DNA of 64,000 nucleotides from Clusia tigrina. Lineage: Eukaryota; Arthropoda; Insecta; Diptera; Clusiidae. The notes under the pieces are model-generated. The model was not told where the DNA came from and did not search any database. It worked only from the letters and a program-made list of their open reading frames with translations. Position numbers and translations under genes: made by a program. Below are positions 36,587 to 48,701 of this stretch, in pieces (position 1 is the stretch's first letter; each line of letters starts with the position of its first letter). The stretch spans positions 428,388,240-428,452,239 of the forward strand of contig OV050030.1 in the NCBI GenBank assembly GCA_920105625.2, read 5' to 3'.

Positions 36587-36770
36587 TTAAGGGTCTTCTA
36601 TTATTCCAATAGTTCTAAGGAGACTTAGCACTAAGTTGGGGTACATTGCCCTAATATCTCTGCCTTCGGGCCAGTAATGCCCCACATATTTCTTCCTATA
36701 GCGAGCTAAGGCTGCGCAGTTCATTATAAGTTGCTCTGGGGCTTCTTCTGCCCCCGTGCTTATTGGTGAG
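36587..36770 (-). pseudogene. LINE C-terminal remnant
   Basis: The minus frame reads ISTGAEEAPEQLIMNCAALA, then RYRKKYVGHYWPEGRDIRAM and YPNLVLSLLRTIGI before a stop at 36587-36589. In intact Jockey/LOA-type elements this is the terminal zinc-like block (CG.EEET.EHLL..C.AL...R...LG). Here the first Cys of the CG pair is changed to Thr, so the copy is a dead fragment. Confidence 0.6.
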
Positions 36771-36849
36771 AGTCCCTGATATAAAATGTAACAAATGTTT
36801 ATAAGTTCTCGTATATATTTATGTAACAGCTGAAATACCACAACTAATC

Positions 36850-38745
36850 ACATATAGAAGATTACGCATTCAGTATTAAAAAAATTGTTCATTCTGCGCA
36901 TCTTTGTCTACGTCATCGGCATTCTTATCGCAGATTGGCAGAAGTGTTTCTTCAATCAGCTGATTCAAAAACTTTGTCAGCACACTGTAAATAAAATGAA
37001 AATTGTATTGCAACTTGCAAGTAATAAAATATATATGTATATATATAAAAAAAACTCATTGTATGATACAAAATAGTTTATTTGCTAATGGGACCCACAT
37101 CTTGACTTTACAAGTTTTTGAACTTCGTACAAATAATTTTTCCGCTATGAAAATCTGTTGTCTACGTCATGAAAAACATGTTTTTCCTGCATTCGTCATA
37201 TGGAACCTAGTGTAAATGATTTGTGGACATTAGGCACCAAACCGAATACTCGTTACTCGTCATTTTAAAAAGTTCCTCAGCAATTTCTCAGACAATTGTG
37301 TGGTGAAATGTCGAGTAACGAGCAGTTACTCGCTTTTATGCTGTGAAAATAGTACTCGCTTACGTTATTACGTTATTGTCAATTTTATTGGCTTTCGTTT
37401 ATCCACATTTTTCCCAAAGAATATATTTCACAACTGAAAACTAATCGAAACCAAGTTAGTTGTATGTTTCAATCCGCTCCACCCAATCTTATTTTAGTTT
37501 TCATTTGACAGACAACTCAACATCTGAACGTTAAAATTGGCTTGAGAGCGTCTAGAAGCAACTCCCAATCTCAATCAAACTTTAAAGAAAGTTGTGAATG
37601 GTAATAGGGGCGAAACCTTTGATTTGAGTAAAAATACAAATGCATTTACAAATACGTGATTTTATTTTTAAAATTGAAATCTTTTTTGCATTAAATTAAT
37701 TTTTTTCAATTGTTATCGGTGCGGCACTAGTGACCTAAGAGCTTCGCTAATGTGGTGGGGCTTTGGCATTCTTCTGTTGCGTTAAAATTGATTTATTTAT
37801 TTGCACATTTATAAATTCTAGAGTTCAGACATGAATGCTCGTCAAATGAATGCATCAGCACCGAAACGTGTTAATGATTTGTTGTGAACAATCTGCAGAA
37901 GATCCGTAGGATATTAGAAACAATTTTGCAATAATTAGTCAAGTATTGAGACTTTCGGATTTAAGACACCTTTACGAGGCTTGCGCGCAAATATGTGTAG
38001 TACTTTTTTTTAATGGAAATCACAATAAAACAATAAATATATATATCACCCGTGTTTCTAGTAATAAAAATTGTTAAGAATGTAAGAAAAATCCATTTTC
38101 TTTTAAATAAAAATAAGAAGAAAACAATCAACTTTATTTATTACTCTAGGCGTAACTTTTAATACATATATTAAAGATCGAATGTATACATTCTAAATTT
38201 AAATATCTTAAAAACGTCGTTTACAAATTTTACCGTTTCTAACTTTTATAAGGTGTTATCACTTTGCTCAATAATTGAGTTTTCATTTTACCACAAAAAC
38301 ATTTATTACAGATTGGATATGGATATACATGTAGATACTCGTATATATGTGTACTTATAAATATATATGCATATATAAATATATATATATAAATACATAT
38401 ATGTATATATGTAAATATATCGCGATAAATATACATAACATTGTACAAGCTTATAAAAATGGCGTACGTTTAAACAATTCATTAGTATTCATCAGAATAT
38501 TCGAAAACATAAAAGTAATTAATGCTGATTAAGTATAACTACATGCATCCAAACAATTTTTCTCATATATATTTAATAGTATTTGCATTACAATATTAAT
38601 TTTATAATAAACTAAATAAAGGTAAATAAAATGCTGTATATGTATGTATATATAGTATGAAGAATATCCATAATAAGAAAAGTATATAGTAGAGTAGTGG
38701 AGTATAATAAGGTGCAGAAGGAAGGTTTGGCATTGAGTTACTGAC
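36850..38745. other. Spacer and ced-6 3' flank
   Basis: About 1.9 kb of AT-rich DNA with no gene. It includes TATATG-type microsatellites (38340-38420). The ced-6 3' UTR lies at the right end. Confidence 0.5.
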
Positions 38746-41087
38746 TTATTTTCGTAATGGATCCAAGCTTTCCAGCGAAAATTCTTCGACCGAGGTGACG
38801 CCGGCTTTATTCTAAATACAGTGAGTACATACAAAAGATTGAATCGAATCGATGTTCGGGTATATTTAAGATATTTGTATTCACCTTGAAAATACTGGGT
38901 TCATTTAATTCAAATGGATCCGATCCGAACAAATCAGTTTTACCATTTGACAAATTCGTGTTGTTGCTGTTCATAACCGAAGTGCTGCGCCTGGGGATAC
39001 CAGCTTTAGGTGGGGGAGCCACTGAAAAATATTATAATTGGTTTGAGAAACAAAAACTTATGGAATGGGTTCACGAGTGTCTTTCTTACGCAGTGGCGTC
39101 ACATTCAATTCGTTCGTTAGAATGATGTTGTTATTGCTACTGTTGTTGTTGTTGTTGTTTTGCAATTTGTTGTCGTTGTTGTTATTAAATAGTTGCTGGC
39201 CATACGATTTAGACGGCTCGAAACCAAACAGATCGTTGCTGTCATTCTTCCCAGTGCTGCTATCTACGGACTCCTCAGCACGTGGATCGAAGTCGCTATC
39301 CGAATCAGAATTAAGCAGCAATTCTTCCATTTTTTGGTTGTTAGACTTATGTGTGATTTGATTAGGGACATTATTTCGTGGAGGAACAAGGGGCACAAAC
39401 GGAGCAGACGCGGATGATTTCATTGATTGGCTAGCGTTGGTGTCAATCAGCAATTTATCCTCATTCACTTCAAAGAGTCAGAAAAATATTTTATTGATAG
39501 TTTCAAAAGTAACACAATACACGTACATGACTTTTCGGTGTTGCCATTACTGAGGCATCCGACATCGTTGGTGGGCACTTCCAATATATCTTTAATGCCC
39601 ATTTTTAAGAGAATATTTTCTAGTTCCATTTTTGGGATTTTTAGAGATAACTCGCGCAGACGATTTTTGTATATTGCGATCATATTCTCCAATTCAGATA
39701 CTTGATGTTGCCCTTTACCCTCGGGTTTCTCCGTGTTGTTGATATATTTCCTGTGAAAACAAAAAAAATCCATTAAGATGCACGCAAGATATACAAAATG
39801 CACTTGAAAAAACTTTGTTCATACAAAATAACGACAATGATTCACGCAAGAGTACTCCGTTTCCACACTTAACCAGAACAGTTGCTATGCTCTGCAATCT
39901 ATTAATTGCACGTGTATTGAGTTATTATTATTATTATATCTTACACCATAATTAGTTATTACTGCAAGGGTTTAGGTGAATGAGTTCTAGCTACTGAGGC
40001 ATTTGACTCGAAGTGAAAAGATTTTTTAGAAAGAAGCATTTTTGAGACCACGCCCGGGCAGAATTGGAACCTCCGACTCTCTGAGGGTCTGTGTTGAGTT
40101 TTACGGCATAGCTGTGCACGTTATGAAGCTTGGAAGAAGTATAGCCCGCATGCGAAGCTATGTGCATCACTGGTCTACATGGATTTTTATATATACTATT
40201 ATCGACACATTTTCGGTTTAACTTTCCATTGGTTTAAGATGATCAGTCTTTTCAGTGTAATATATATTATAATCGCTACCAGTTTTTCTAGAATACTCTT
40301 GCAAGGACCCATAGTTTAAAATGAACTCTCTTTTAGTGCAAGACTTATTAAAAGTGTTCACTGAGTTACCAGTCCATCATCATACGTCAGATACCAGTAA
40401 TAGTAGGTATGTATTTAGCTCACTAACCTATACGCTAAATCAAAAGCCTGTCCGATAGTTAGCGTTATATCGGAAGCCAACTTATTTGAAATGAAGAGGA
40501 AGCATTCATGTGACTCCTGTGTATTGTTGTTACTGGTGGATCCACTAAAGTCGTTGCCCACATTCTGGACAGTGCTTCCATCCAAAGTTTTCACAGTTTT
40601 CGCTATAAAACTAAAGAATTTCTTCACACCCTTCTCATCTGCACAGTAAGAAATGTTATGTAGTGGAAACTGATACAAAATCTTTTGGGTGCGAGGCTCC
40701 TGCACTGCAACACCATCGACGCTAATGGTGATTTCAACTTTTTTGAACTTTTCCTGAGTGCCGGTTTCAGCCTTTTTCATCTGTTGTGCGAATTGAAGCT
40801 TCCGTATGGCCTCTTTCACCACTTCAATGCCTTTTGCTTGTTCTACCTGGAGACTTCCGAAAAACTAAAAACAAAACCAATTTGAAAATTAACTTTGATT
40901 GAGTCAAGAAATCAAAAAATACCTTTACGAGATACACCACATGTCCGTTAACCAGTGCATCTGGGGCATGCAGCCAGTTCCGTTTACCATTTTTAGAATC
41001 GGTTGTTGAATTATTGCTACTGTTGCTTGCATTATTATTATTGTTACTATTGTTATTTTGCTTGTTCCAAAACATCAACTGCGACAT
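38746..41087 (-). CDS. ced-6: ced-6: PTB-domain engulfment adaptor (GULP family)
   Basis: Six exons on the minus strand: 40923-41087, 40428-40864, 39527-39750, 39090-39467, 38885-39021 and 38746-38811; phases 0, 2, 1, 1, 0; 468 residues. An adaptor that binds the NPxY motif of Draper/CED-1-type receptors and promotes phagocytosis of apoptotic cells and neuronal debris. It starts MSQLMFWNKQ, followed by an asparagine tract. The PTB/PID domain (about residues 40-205) contains NGHVVYLVKFFGSLQVEQAK, GIEVVKEAIRKLQFAQQMKK, ILYQFPLHNISYCADEKGVK and LASDITLTIGQAFDLAYR. A coiled-coil (LENMIAIYKNRLRELSLKIP) follows. The tail has LLLNSDSDSDFDPRAEESVD, LFGSDPFEL and ends FSLESLDPLRK. Asparagine runs near residue 330 are polymorphic-looking. 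An upstream in-frame ATG (MVIVFLPRLK) is less likely. Confidence 0.95.
39751..40427 (-). other. ced-6 intron 2
   Basis: A 677-base intron. Around 40050-40140 it is GC-richer (minus: GGAGGTTCCAATTCTGCCCG), resembling a Pol III B box, but no A box at proper spacing or cloverleaf is convincing. Confidence 0.5.
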
Positions 41088-44000
41088 CTTAAGTCTCGGT
41101 AAAAACACAATAACCAAAATCTACTGAAAGAATTATAATTAATTTAGCATTCGTGTGTTATTATTGACAACAAATATGCACAATTTAGTAATTCCTGGAT
41201 TTACGTCGATATTGCTTCAAAACAAGATGAAATTTAATTATTGCTTTCAAAACAAGATGAATCAAATCGCAATCGATTTGCGTATAAAAATGAATTCATA
41301 TACAATTTGGTACATACTTTGTCGACAAACAGCATACAAATATATATTTGAAAATATAATATACTTCAAAATTTAAATACATTATTTATAGCATATAAAT
41401 AATGAAAATAAAATATACAGTAATTAAATTCAAATGCGGAAGCATATAAAAAAATTATAGTTGTTCACATTTTTGAGGACGTAAATCGTGAAATTCAACA
41501 TAGGAACAATTATTATGAGAACGCAAATCGAAAAGCAATGATGGAGGAAACTTAAATCGAGGAATTACTGTATTTGCAATAAAGTTATTTTAGTAGGTTT
41601 CCCTTTTCCCCGAGTGAATATGAAATTAACTTGCTGGGCGCACTTGGTTGACAAACTGTTCGTGGAAATACGTACCCTTTTGGATAATTATTGTAATGTT
41701 AATAGTTAGTTAAGCTCCGAAAGCACGTACGTTTAGTTGAAAAGTTATCGAACGTAATTTGGCCGTAAGATGACCAAGGGCTCCTAAATTGAAATTGGTG
41801 CTTGCAAATGAACACAACTACATAATTACACAATTGGCATTTCAGTTAGTAACCATAAAATATTCGATGGTAATTTTAACACATTCGTGGAAAATATGGC
41901 GTGATTACGTTCGATCAAACACAGTACACAGTAATATCTGCAAGAACCTGCGCTTTCACTTCATATGTGGCATGTAGTGTTGTCCACACGCTGTGGAAGA
42001 TGCTTAACTATATAAGCTTTAATCTACAATTGCAGGAAATTTAACTATGTAGCTCATTTACATACATAACATATACATTCATATGTGCACATATAAAACC
42101 TTGATAAAGATATCCGACTCATTATCTTAGCCGCTTAAGAAATTTTCTGTACATATTTCTTGTAAAAGGAGTTTGTAGTGTTTTTGCTGTGGAACAATTC
42201 AGATACAAACAAATTTCCAGTGGAATAGAGCGTCCGCCATACATATTTACAGGCAACTAGCTTCGCAGCCACCTTTCAATTTATATTATGGAAAGTGAAC
42301 TTCTAAATGTGAGTATCTGAATTACAAATGGAAATGCAAATTTTTTTGTTTAAACTTTCAAGTAAAGTGCAGGAATTTTTTGTTATACATGTTTATAAGA
42401 TGTAAGAATTTGTACAGACCTTTGAAGCGTTACTAATTACGAGCATAACCAATAAAGAAGCAAGCTTAACACAATTTAAAGCCACTGCACTGAGTTGCAT
42501 AAACATACGTTGTCTACACAACCACACACCACACCACACACACACAACCATGCGACATTCGTACCATGCAATAAATGTATAATGTACGTCTATATGTACA
42601 GACAGGTGTGCATTGTGTACATGTATACAGTATGAAGCTAGACTTACGGACTTCGTCTATATTTTTTCTTTTCGATTAATTGTTTAAAATATTTAGAATT
42701 TTTTCTGCACTGGATTTGAAGGACTAACTTTTTCCAACTGTTGATATTCGTATCCAAAACGACCACTTCGAGGTAATTTAGACTTCTGTCAGCGTGGTGG
42801 CACAGCTAGCGAATTTTAAGCGAACGTAAGATTTTCTCGTCTATCACAATTCCAGATTAGAGACTCCAATTAAACTTTTCCTTTGTAATTACATATTTAC
42901 CCAAAACGAAAAAAGCACACACACACACGCACACAAAGACTTGTAGATCCAGTAATATGTATGTACGTATATGTAAAATATTTCTTTGTTTTGAAAAACA
43001 ATCTCTAAATGACGTCTTTTTAGCAGCGTAGGCTAAACACAAATGTAAATTCAAATAGTATTCATTTATTAGTTGTAGAAATAATAATTAACTAATGGAC
43101 GAGGCAAAAGTATCAAAACTCTCCGAAAAACTTTTTATAAAATCTCCACGAAATTAAAAGCGTGAGCACCGAACAGATAGCGAGCTCAACTTATGGAACA
43201 AAATAAAACTGACTGACTGACTGATTCACGAAATCAATCTCGTTCCGAGCAGCGACGTACGAAAGAAAACTAGTATGATAATAAACTGCGGCTTTGGCGA
43301 AGCTTTTAGGCCCTACACAGCTACAGCTATACAAAAATATTGCTTTACAATACAATGTGGCAATTTTGTGGTGATAATTATTTTTCGTAAGTTAAAAGAC
43401 ATTAATTTCTGGGGGGGGAATTTGGATATGTGTAAAAGGCTGTACATATATTACGTAGGAAAATATGGTGCCATACAAGTTTATACGCTGGAGAGGGGTT
43501 CATTTCAATTTGATTAGAAACTTGGTAGAAACTACTGATGCGAGTGAAAAACTCGAGTCCCAAACCATCACATTTATGCATGGTATGTATTATTATAGAT
43601 TTGTTGTAGATAGCTCTAATATTAACAGGTCCGGGATTGTGTATTTAATTCTTCACAATTTTCCAACAGAATAATTTAAAGTGTGAATAATTTCACTTGT
43701 TTTTGGTCACTATCAGCAAATATTACACATTTCTGATATAGCTGCAAAATTGTTTTAATTAATTTCCCAATCATTTAAAACTAGACTCTCATTACATTTC
43801 TATATCGTCTTTATATTACAAGCATATATTCATATACTCGAATGTGCAACAATTTGTTTCTTCGTGTGTATCATTTCAATATAAAATAAGAAACGGACTT
43901 ACAAAACGGATATGTAGGGTGCAAATTTAACGACGAATCACAGACAAATATAACAAAAGAGAGATCGTAGCACATGCATACACACTATGTATGAATGCAT

Positions 44001-47000
44001 GTGTAATGAGTGAGTGTTGTTATGTTCGGAATATACGAGCTAAAAGAAGTTTAGTTAGTATAAATTCCCAATAAAGAGAACTTTTTTTTTTTACAAATAT
44101 TTCCTAAATAAAAATAAGCAATCAGTAAGTAGGCACACTATAACTGAAGCTAGTTATCCAATTGTCAAATTTCAAATTGGTTTAGTATTATAACACAGAT
44201 TGTAATATTATGCTTAGTTTCAAGGTTAAAAGGACATCTTAAGATAAAAACCCGCTACGTTGTACGTATATAATAGTCAAGGATACGCAAGAACACATGC
44301 ATAAGCATGTCCAAATATATATGTATGTATGTACAATATAAAAATAATAATAAAATAAATGTACATATATACATACATACATACATATGTACATAATCAG
44401 CATGAATATTTTTTCTGTATACATACATACATACATACATACATGTTTGTAAATAAATACATACAAATTGAAGCCAATATATTTTTCTAAAACAATATTT
44501 GTAAATTATTATTTAAATTTATTAAAAATATTCATAAACATAAATATGGACAGCTGTTTGTGTATGCACATAGTATGTATGTATATATGTATGTTATGCT
44601 ATGAATGTTATGATCCGACTGTTTTTAATAAGATTTATTTCATGACGTATGATGTACATATGCGTATGCATTGAAGATGCTGAATTTACAAAAAAATTTA
44701 TAACTACTTTTAAAAAGGTTCGTCTACTGTACATAAATTATTGTTTGTGTGTATGTATGTATTTATAAAGGTAAACTTTACATTACCTAGTTGAATGTTG
44801 CAAAAATCTGGTCCGTGCGCTCCATGTATGTTTGTACTTATGCACATACAAACATACGTATGCCTGTATACATATTCTGTTGTTTATTTTGAACTAAACT
44901 GGTTTCCTAAGCAAACGTTATTTTGGTGTACGAGTAGTGAGCTTTGTCTGGAAAATGTTGGTCTTAAACTGAACTTTTTTTCATTTCATGCCATTAAATT
45001 TGTTACTCCATTCTTTGGGAGTTCCCACTATGTATGATCGGATACGTATTTTGTTTATACATACATTTTATTTTTAATTAGCCATGTTAATTAGAATTCA
45101 ATAATGAATTTAAATTCAATTCATGAAAAAAATTTAAATCGATATCAAAAACCACACTTGTGCAGGTACATAGCAAGTATATATGTACATATATGTATAT
45201 GGATGTATGTATTACATTCTTGTGTTGCTATAAACATGGATTCCATACAAAAGATGTACACAAATTTATCAAACGTTGGAGAACGTGCAAGTATTTTTGA
45301 AATAAATTTTATATGTAAATTCGGTACCTCTACTGGCACTTAATTTACATTTTAATAAGAATTGTTGACACGAGAGATATACAAATGTATGCATGTTTGT
45401 GTACACTTCAGGCGCTCCGAAGTCACGTTTCCTCGCCAAGAGATTTGAACCGAATACCGTAAATAATAGAGGCGATAAGGGAAACACCCTGTATACGGGC
45501 ACCGATCACGTATAACCGTATACTGAGATTATCGTAAAACGCGGTAAATGAAGGAAGCGATTTGCACTAAATACACTGCGAAATTCAAATGCAATCAAAA
45601 CACACATTCATGTACATACATACATATGTACATATACAATGTATGCACATGCTGACAAAAAATAAAACATGTTTTTAACAAAGCTCAAATCCGCCCTCTA
45701 AAACGATATGAGTTTCATTTTAATTCAATTATTTATCTGAGAGTACGACAACAACAATATCAAAAGTACGAGTAACTAAGACGAGAAAAATTCAGTTATA
45801 CTGGCACCGAGTGGTACAACTACACCGATGATGCCGATCCATACACATGTATGTACATTTATAGGTACGTATAAATATCTATGTATGTAAATTTGTAAGT
45901 GCTACTTATGCACATACATGTGAATTTCATTTTAATTCAATGAATGACCACAACAACGGCGGTATCAAATTTTCCACTTTTCTAATGCCTCTGCAGTGTC
46001 TCTTGGCCATACTAGAGGCTGGTTTCGTTTTTCTGATTTCATTCATGATGGCAGTAACATGTTAATTGAACCGACCATAAAGGTGCTACAAATTGTACTT
46101 AATACCGTTATCGTCCTCGTAGTCGGGCTAACCTGACTTGAGTCTTTGCTGGTTGTAAAGTTTATTTCGTATTTGATAGATGCGAGGATATTGTGTGGGT
46201 AAAAGTTTGTAGAAAATCGTTTTATTTGCATAAACATATGTACATATGTAGTATGCACATATGTAGGTATGTAAGTTGGTCACACCACTTTTATGGAAGC
46301 TAAACAATCAAAATACGGTTTTTGTGCACCGGTGGGATCGATTCACTGTGGGACTTTTTGGGTTAACTCCTTCATACTGAAGTTTGACTAGCTTTAAGTG
46401 CAAGCTTAAGAAACCTTTCACAATACGACTATGATGAGCATGTGACTTGTAAAATTTCATTGAATTACATGGATCTATTGGAGCACAATATAGGGGAGGA
46501 AGGAACATGATCAAAACTCTAGGGAATCTATTCCAAATACAGATCATTTGCAATCTGCGGAGTAGGGACTTCAATCGATAATGAAAGGCCGCTAGGAAAT
46601 GCAGCATTTATGTAATTTGGAACACAATGATCATGAACAAATAATATTGAAGGAGTTTATGGGGCAAAAAGAAAAAATTCAGCTGTTCACGGATGAGAGG
46701 ATCAATGAGCGTGCGACGACGAAGTAGTACAAGGGGTAATCAGTGTGCACCTGTGTAGGCACCAACATTCGAAAGCACATCCATCTACAGAGTCTAGCGG
46801 CGTTAATTGCGATTTTGAAAGTAGGTTACTATAACTTTGCCAAATAACTATGTATTTATGCCATAAAGAAAATATGGAACAGCAGTTTCCAGCGAGATCT
46901 CAACTCTCTTAATGGTCTTAGTTGTACCAAACATTTGGGGCCGCTGAGGCCTTTTCAACATTCGGATTTATCAGTTGCATGACCGTGAAATTAGCTGGAA

Positions 47001-47989
47001 TATTCCACACAAATAAGTATCCATACTCGTTCCAGTATTCCATACTCAATTGTGTGTTCTCATACCGTCTCATCCCCGTTTAAAATTAGCACCGGATTTA
47101 CCATCATTTTGTGCATTATTGCTTAGTGCCACAGATATATTTTACTGGGACATCTCTGTTCTAGAGCTACACTCTGATTAATGGCGATTTTAGGTCGGTA
47201 GTTTTTCAGGAAACCAGTCTGATTGGGAAACATGCTGGTACATCCGCAAATAGCTAACTTGTGAACGGTTCATCGCTCTATTCAAGAACATATCCGATTG
47301 AGTTGTTTAGACAACAAACTACTTCGACTATTTAAATTTAGTCGTATATTATTTTATTATTTATATTAAAATGTTAGACTATCACGAAGCTCTGCATAGT
47401 CTCGTCATTGGTAATACAAGGTTGATCTTTATATTGTCGGCTTTGTTTTACTTTTAATGAAACTTCTTTTCCCACATAATTATAAATTTATTTATATTAT
47501 ATTTTTGTAGAAAATTTCAAGAATATTAAAAATTTTTTTAATGTAGAAGTGTTCTATTAGTCGAAGCTAACGAAAGTGGCTACTTTTTCCAAATCCACAG
47601 GATGGTTTAAGGGGGGTCCGGAGGTGTGGGGATAAAGCTCTAGTGGCCACAATGGGCCTTGAACATGCCTAAGTGAGTCTTAGGACAGCCATCTAACCTT
47701 CCTACCTAGTAATGTTTTCGTTCGACTTTGTCAAAGCATTCAAAACATTTGTCTAACAATGAAACTTTAATTAAAATAGTTTCATTTAACAACAGCAAAT
47801 TACTTCAAAAATATTTAACAGAATCTAATTTACTACACAGTTTAACAACTTTTGAGCGCATAGCAATATTATTACCAGTTAAAGCCCAAGGGAGAGCTGC
47901 GTATTTTGAACTTCAATAATTCGGAGAACTAATCAGAACCAAGTGTGTTGTTTCCCAAATATTTGTTGTAATTGTTACACATGGCTTAC
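41088..47989. other. Gene-poor 6.9-kb region with CATA microsatellites
   Basis: AT-rich DNA upstream of ced-6. Repetitive CATA/TATG tracts are dense (for example 44360-44460 and 45600-45640), together with ACAC (42520-42545) and (ACTG)n at 43209-43226. Frames found here are either microsatellite translations (MYVCMYVC type) or too short and poor in codon bias. Parts at 46300-47300 are less AT-rich and may be old repeats. No gene is supported; it could be an intron of the large plus-strand gene at 57 kb. Confidence 0.5.
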
Positions 47990-48289
47990 ACAAATTTATC
48001 GCTTTTGAGTGGCGCTTTGGTAGGCGTGTATTTCGCACTTGTTTTGACATAATCAGTGCCATGAATTGCTGCTGTATGTGTGGGTCATTTCCTGTGAAGA
48101 CTGAGCAAGAGGCGTCAATGAATGTTTTGCTAATTAAGACGTCGATTATATAACTTTGGAGGACAAATTTATAATGGCTTGGTTCTTGCAGCCCATCGGA
48201 TACCCAACCGATCAGAATTGTCCGAATTTTTTGCAACCAGCTCTTTGAGCTGAAATTTTCTTCGCTACCGTACTCAACACTTAGCACAT
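47990..48289 (-). CDS. Possible isolated exon, unknown protein
   Basis: Open frame with better codon use than its surroundings, flanked by an acceptor-like CTACAAACAG (minus strand, exon edge at 48289) and a donor-like GTAAGC (exon edge at 47990). It would encode about 100 residues beginning VLSVEYGSEENFSSKSWLQK and including RTILIGWVSDGLQEPSHYKF and DPHIQQQFMALIMS. No ATG in frame, so it would be an internal exon; no neighbouring exon was identified. I do not recognise the protein. It abuts MITE copy 3 and could also be a transposon or gene fragment. Confidence 0.25.
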
Positions 48290-48347
48290 CTGTTTGTAGA
48301 ACAGATGTTTACGTATAAAGTGACAAATTAGTGTAGCGGTCCATTTT

Positions 48348-48701
48348 AAGGTGAATTTACTTACATGGTGACTGCAAGAACAAATTATTTTGAACCAATT
48401 TTCCCGACGTAGCTGTCAAAATTTAATTTATAGAAAAATGCGATCAAAACAAATTGCAAACAATTGCAAATAGAGTTTTGATTTAAGTGAAAAGTAATTG
48501 TTATTTTTGTGAAGTTTGAAAATTATGAAGAAATGATGAGTCTATATAACTATTAAATATATTTCATATAAGTTGTGTACCACTTTCAGCATTTTCTCCA
48601 TTCCTCTCTATTTCGTTTATTTTGATCCCACATTGCTTATGTTTGACAATTCCGGAGGTACGAAATTCACCTTGCAGTCACCATGCAAGTAAATTCATCT
48701 T
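48348..48701. mobile_element. MITE family A, copy 3
   Basis: A 354-bp copy with left end AAGGTGAATTTACTTACA and right end TGCAAGTAAATTCATCTT. The interior aligns by eye with copies 1 and 2 (GAACCAATTTTCCC, AGAAAAATGCGATCAAAACA, AATTGCAAATAGAGTTTTGA, ACAATTCCGGAGGTACGAAA). CCATTTTAA occurs at the left boundary (48341-48349) and again shortly beyond the right end (48706-48714), which may reflect a target duplication if the true ends differ by a few bases. Confidence 0.85.

Noticed and set aside
39065..39361. 98-codon plus-strand leucine-rich frame
   Set aside because: Antisense of the asparagine-rich ced-6 exon.
40050..40140. Minus-strand GGTTCCAATTCTGCC, tRNA-like
   Set aside because: No complete tRNA fold or terminator; at most an old SINE, not supportable.
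44239..44466. Frames of MYVCMYVC type
   Set aside because: Translations of CATA/TATG microsatellites, no gene.
47728..47919. 63-codon plus-strand frame
   Set aside because: AT-rich, short, without motifs or splice context.
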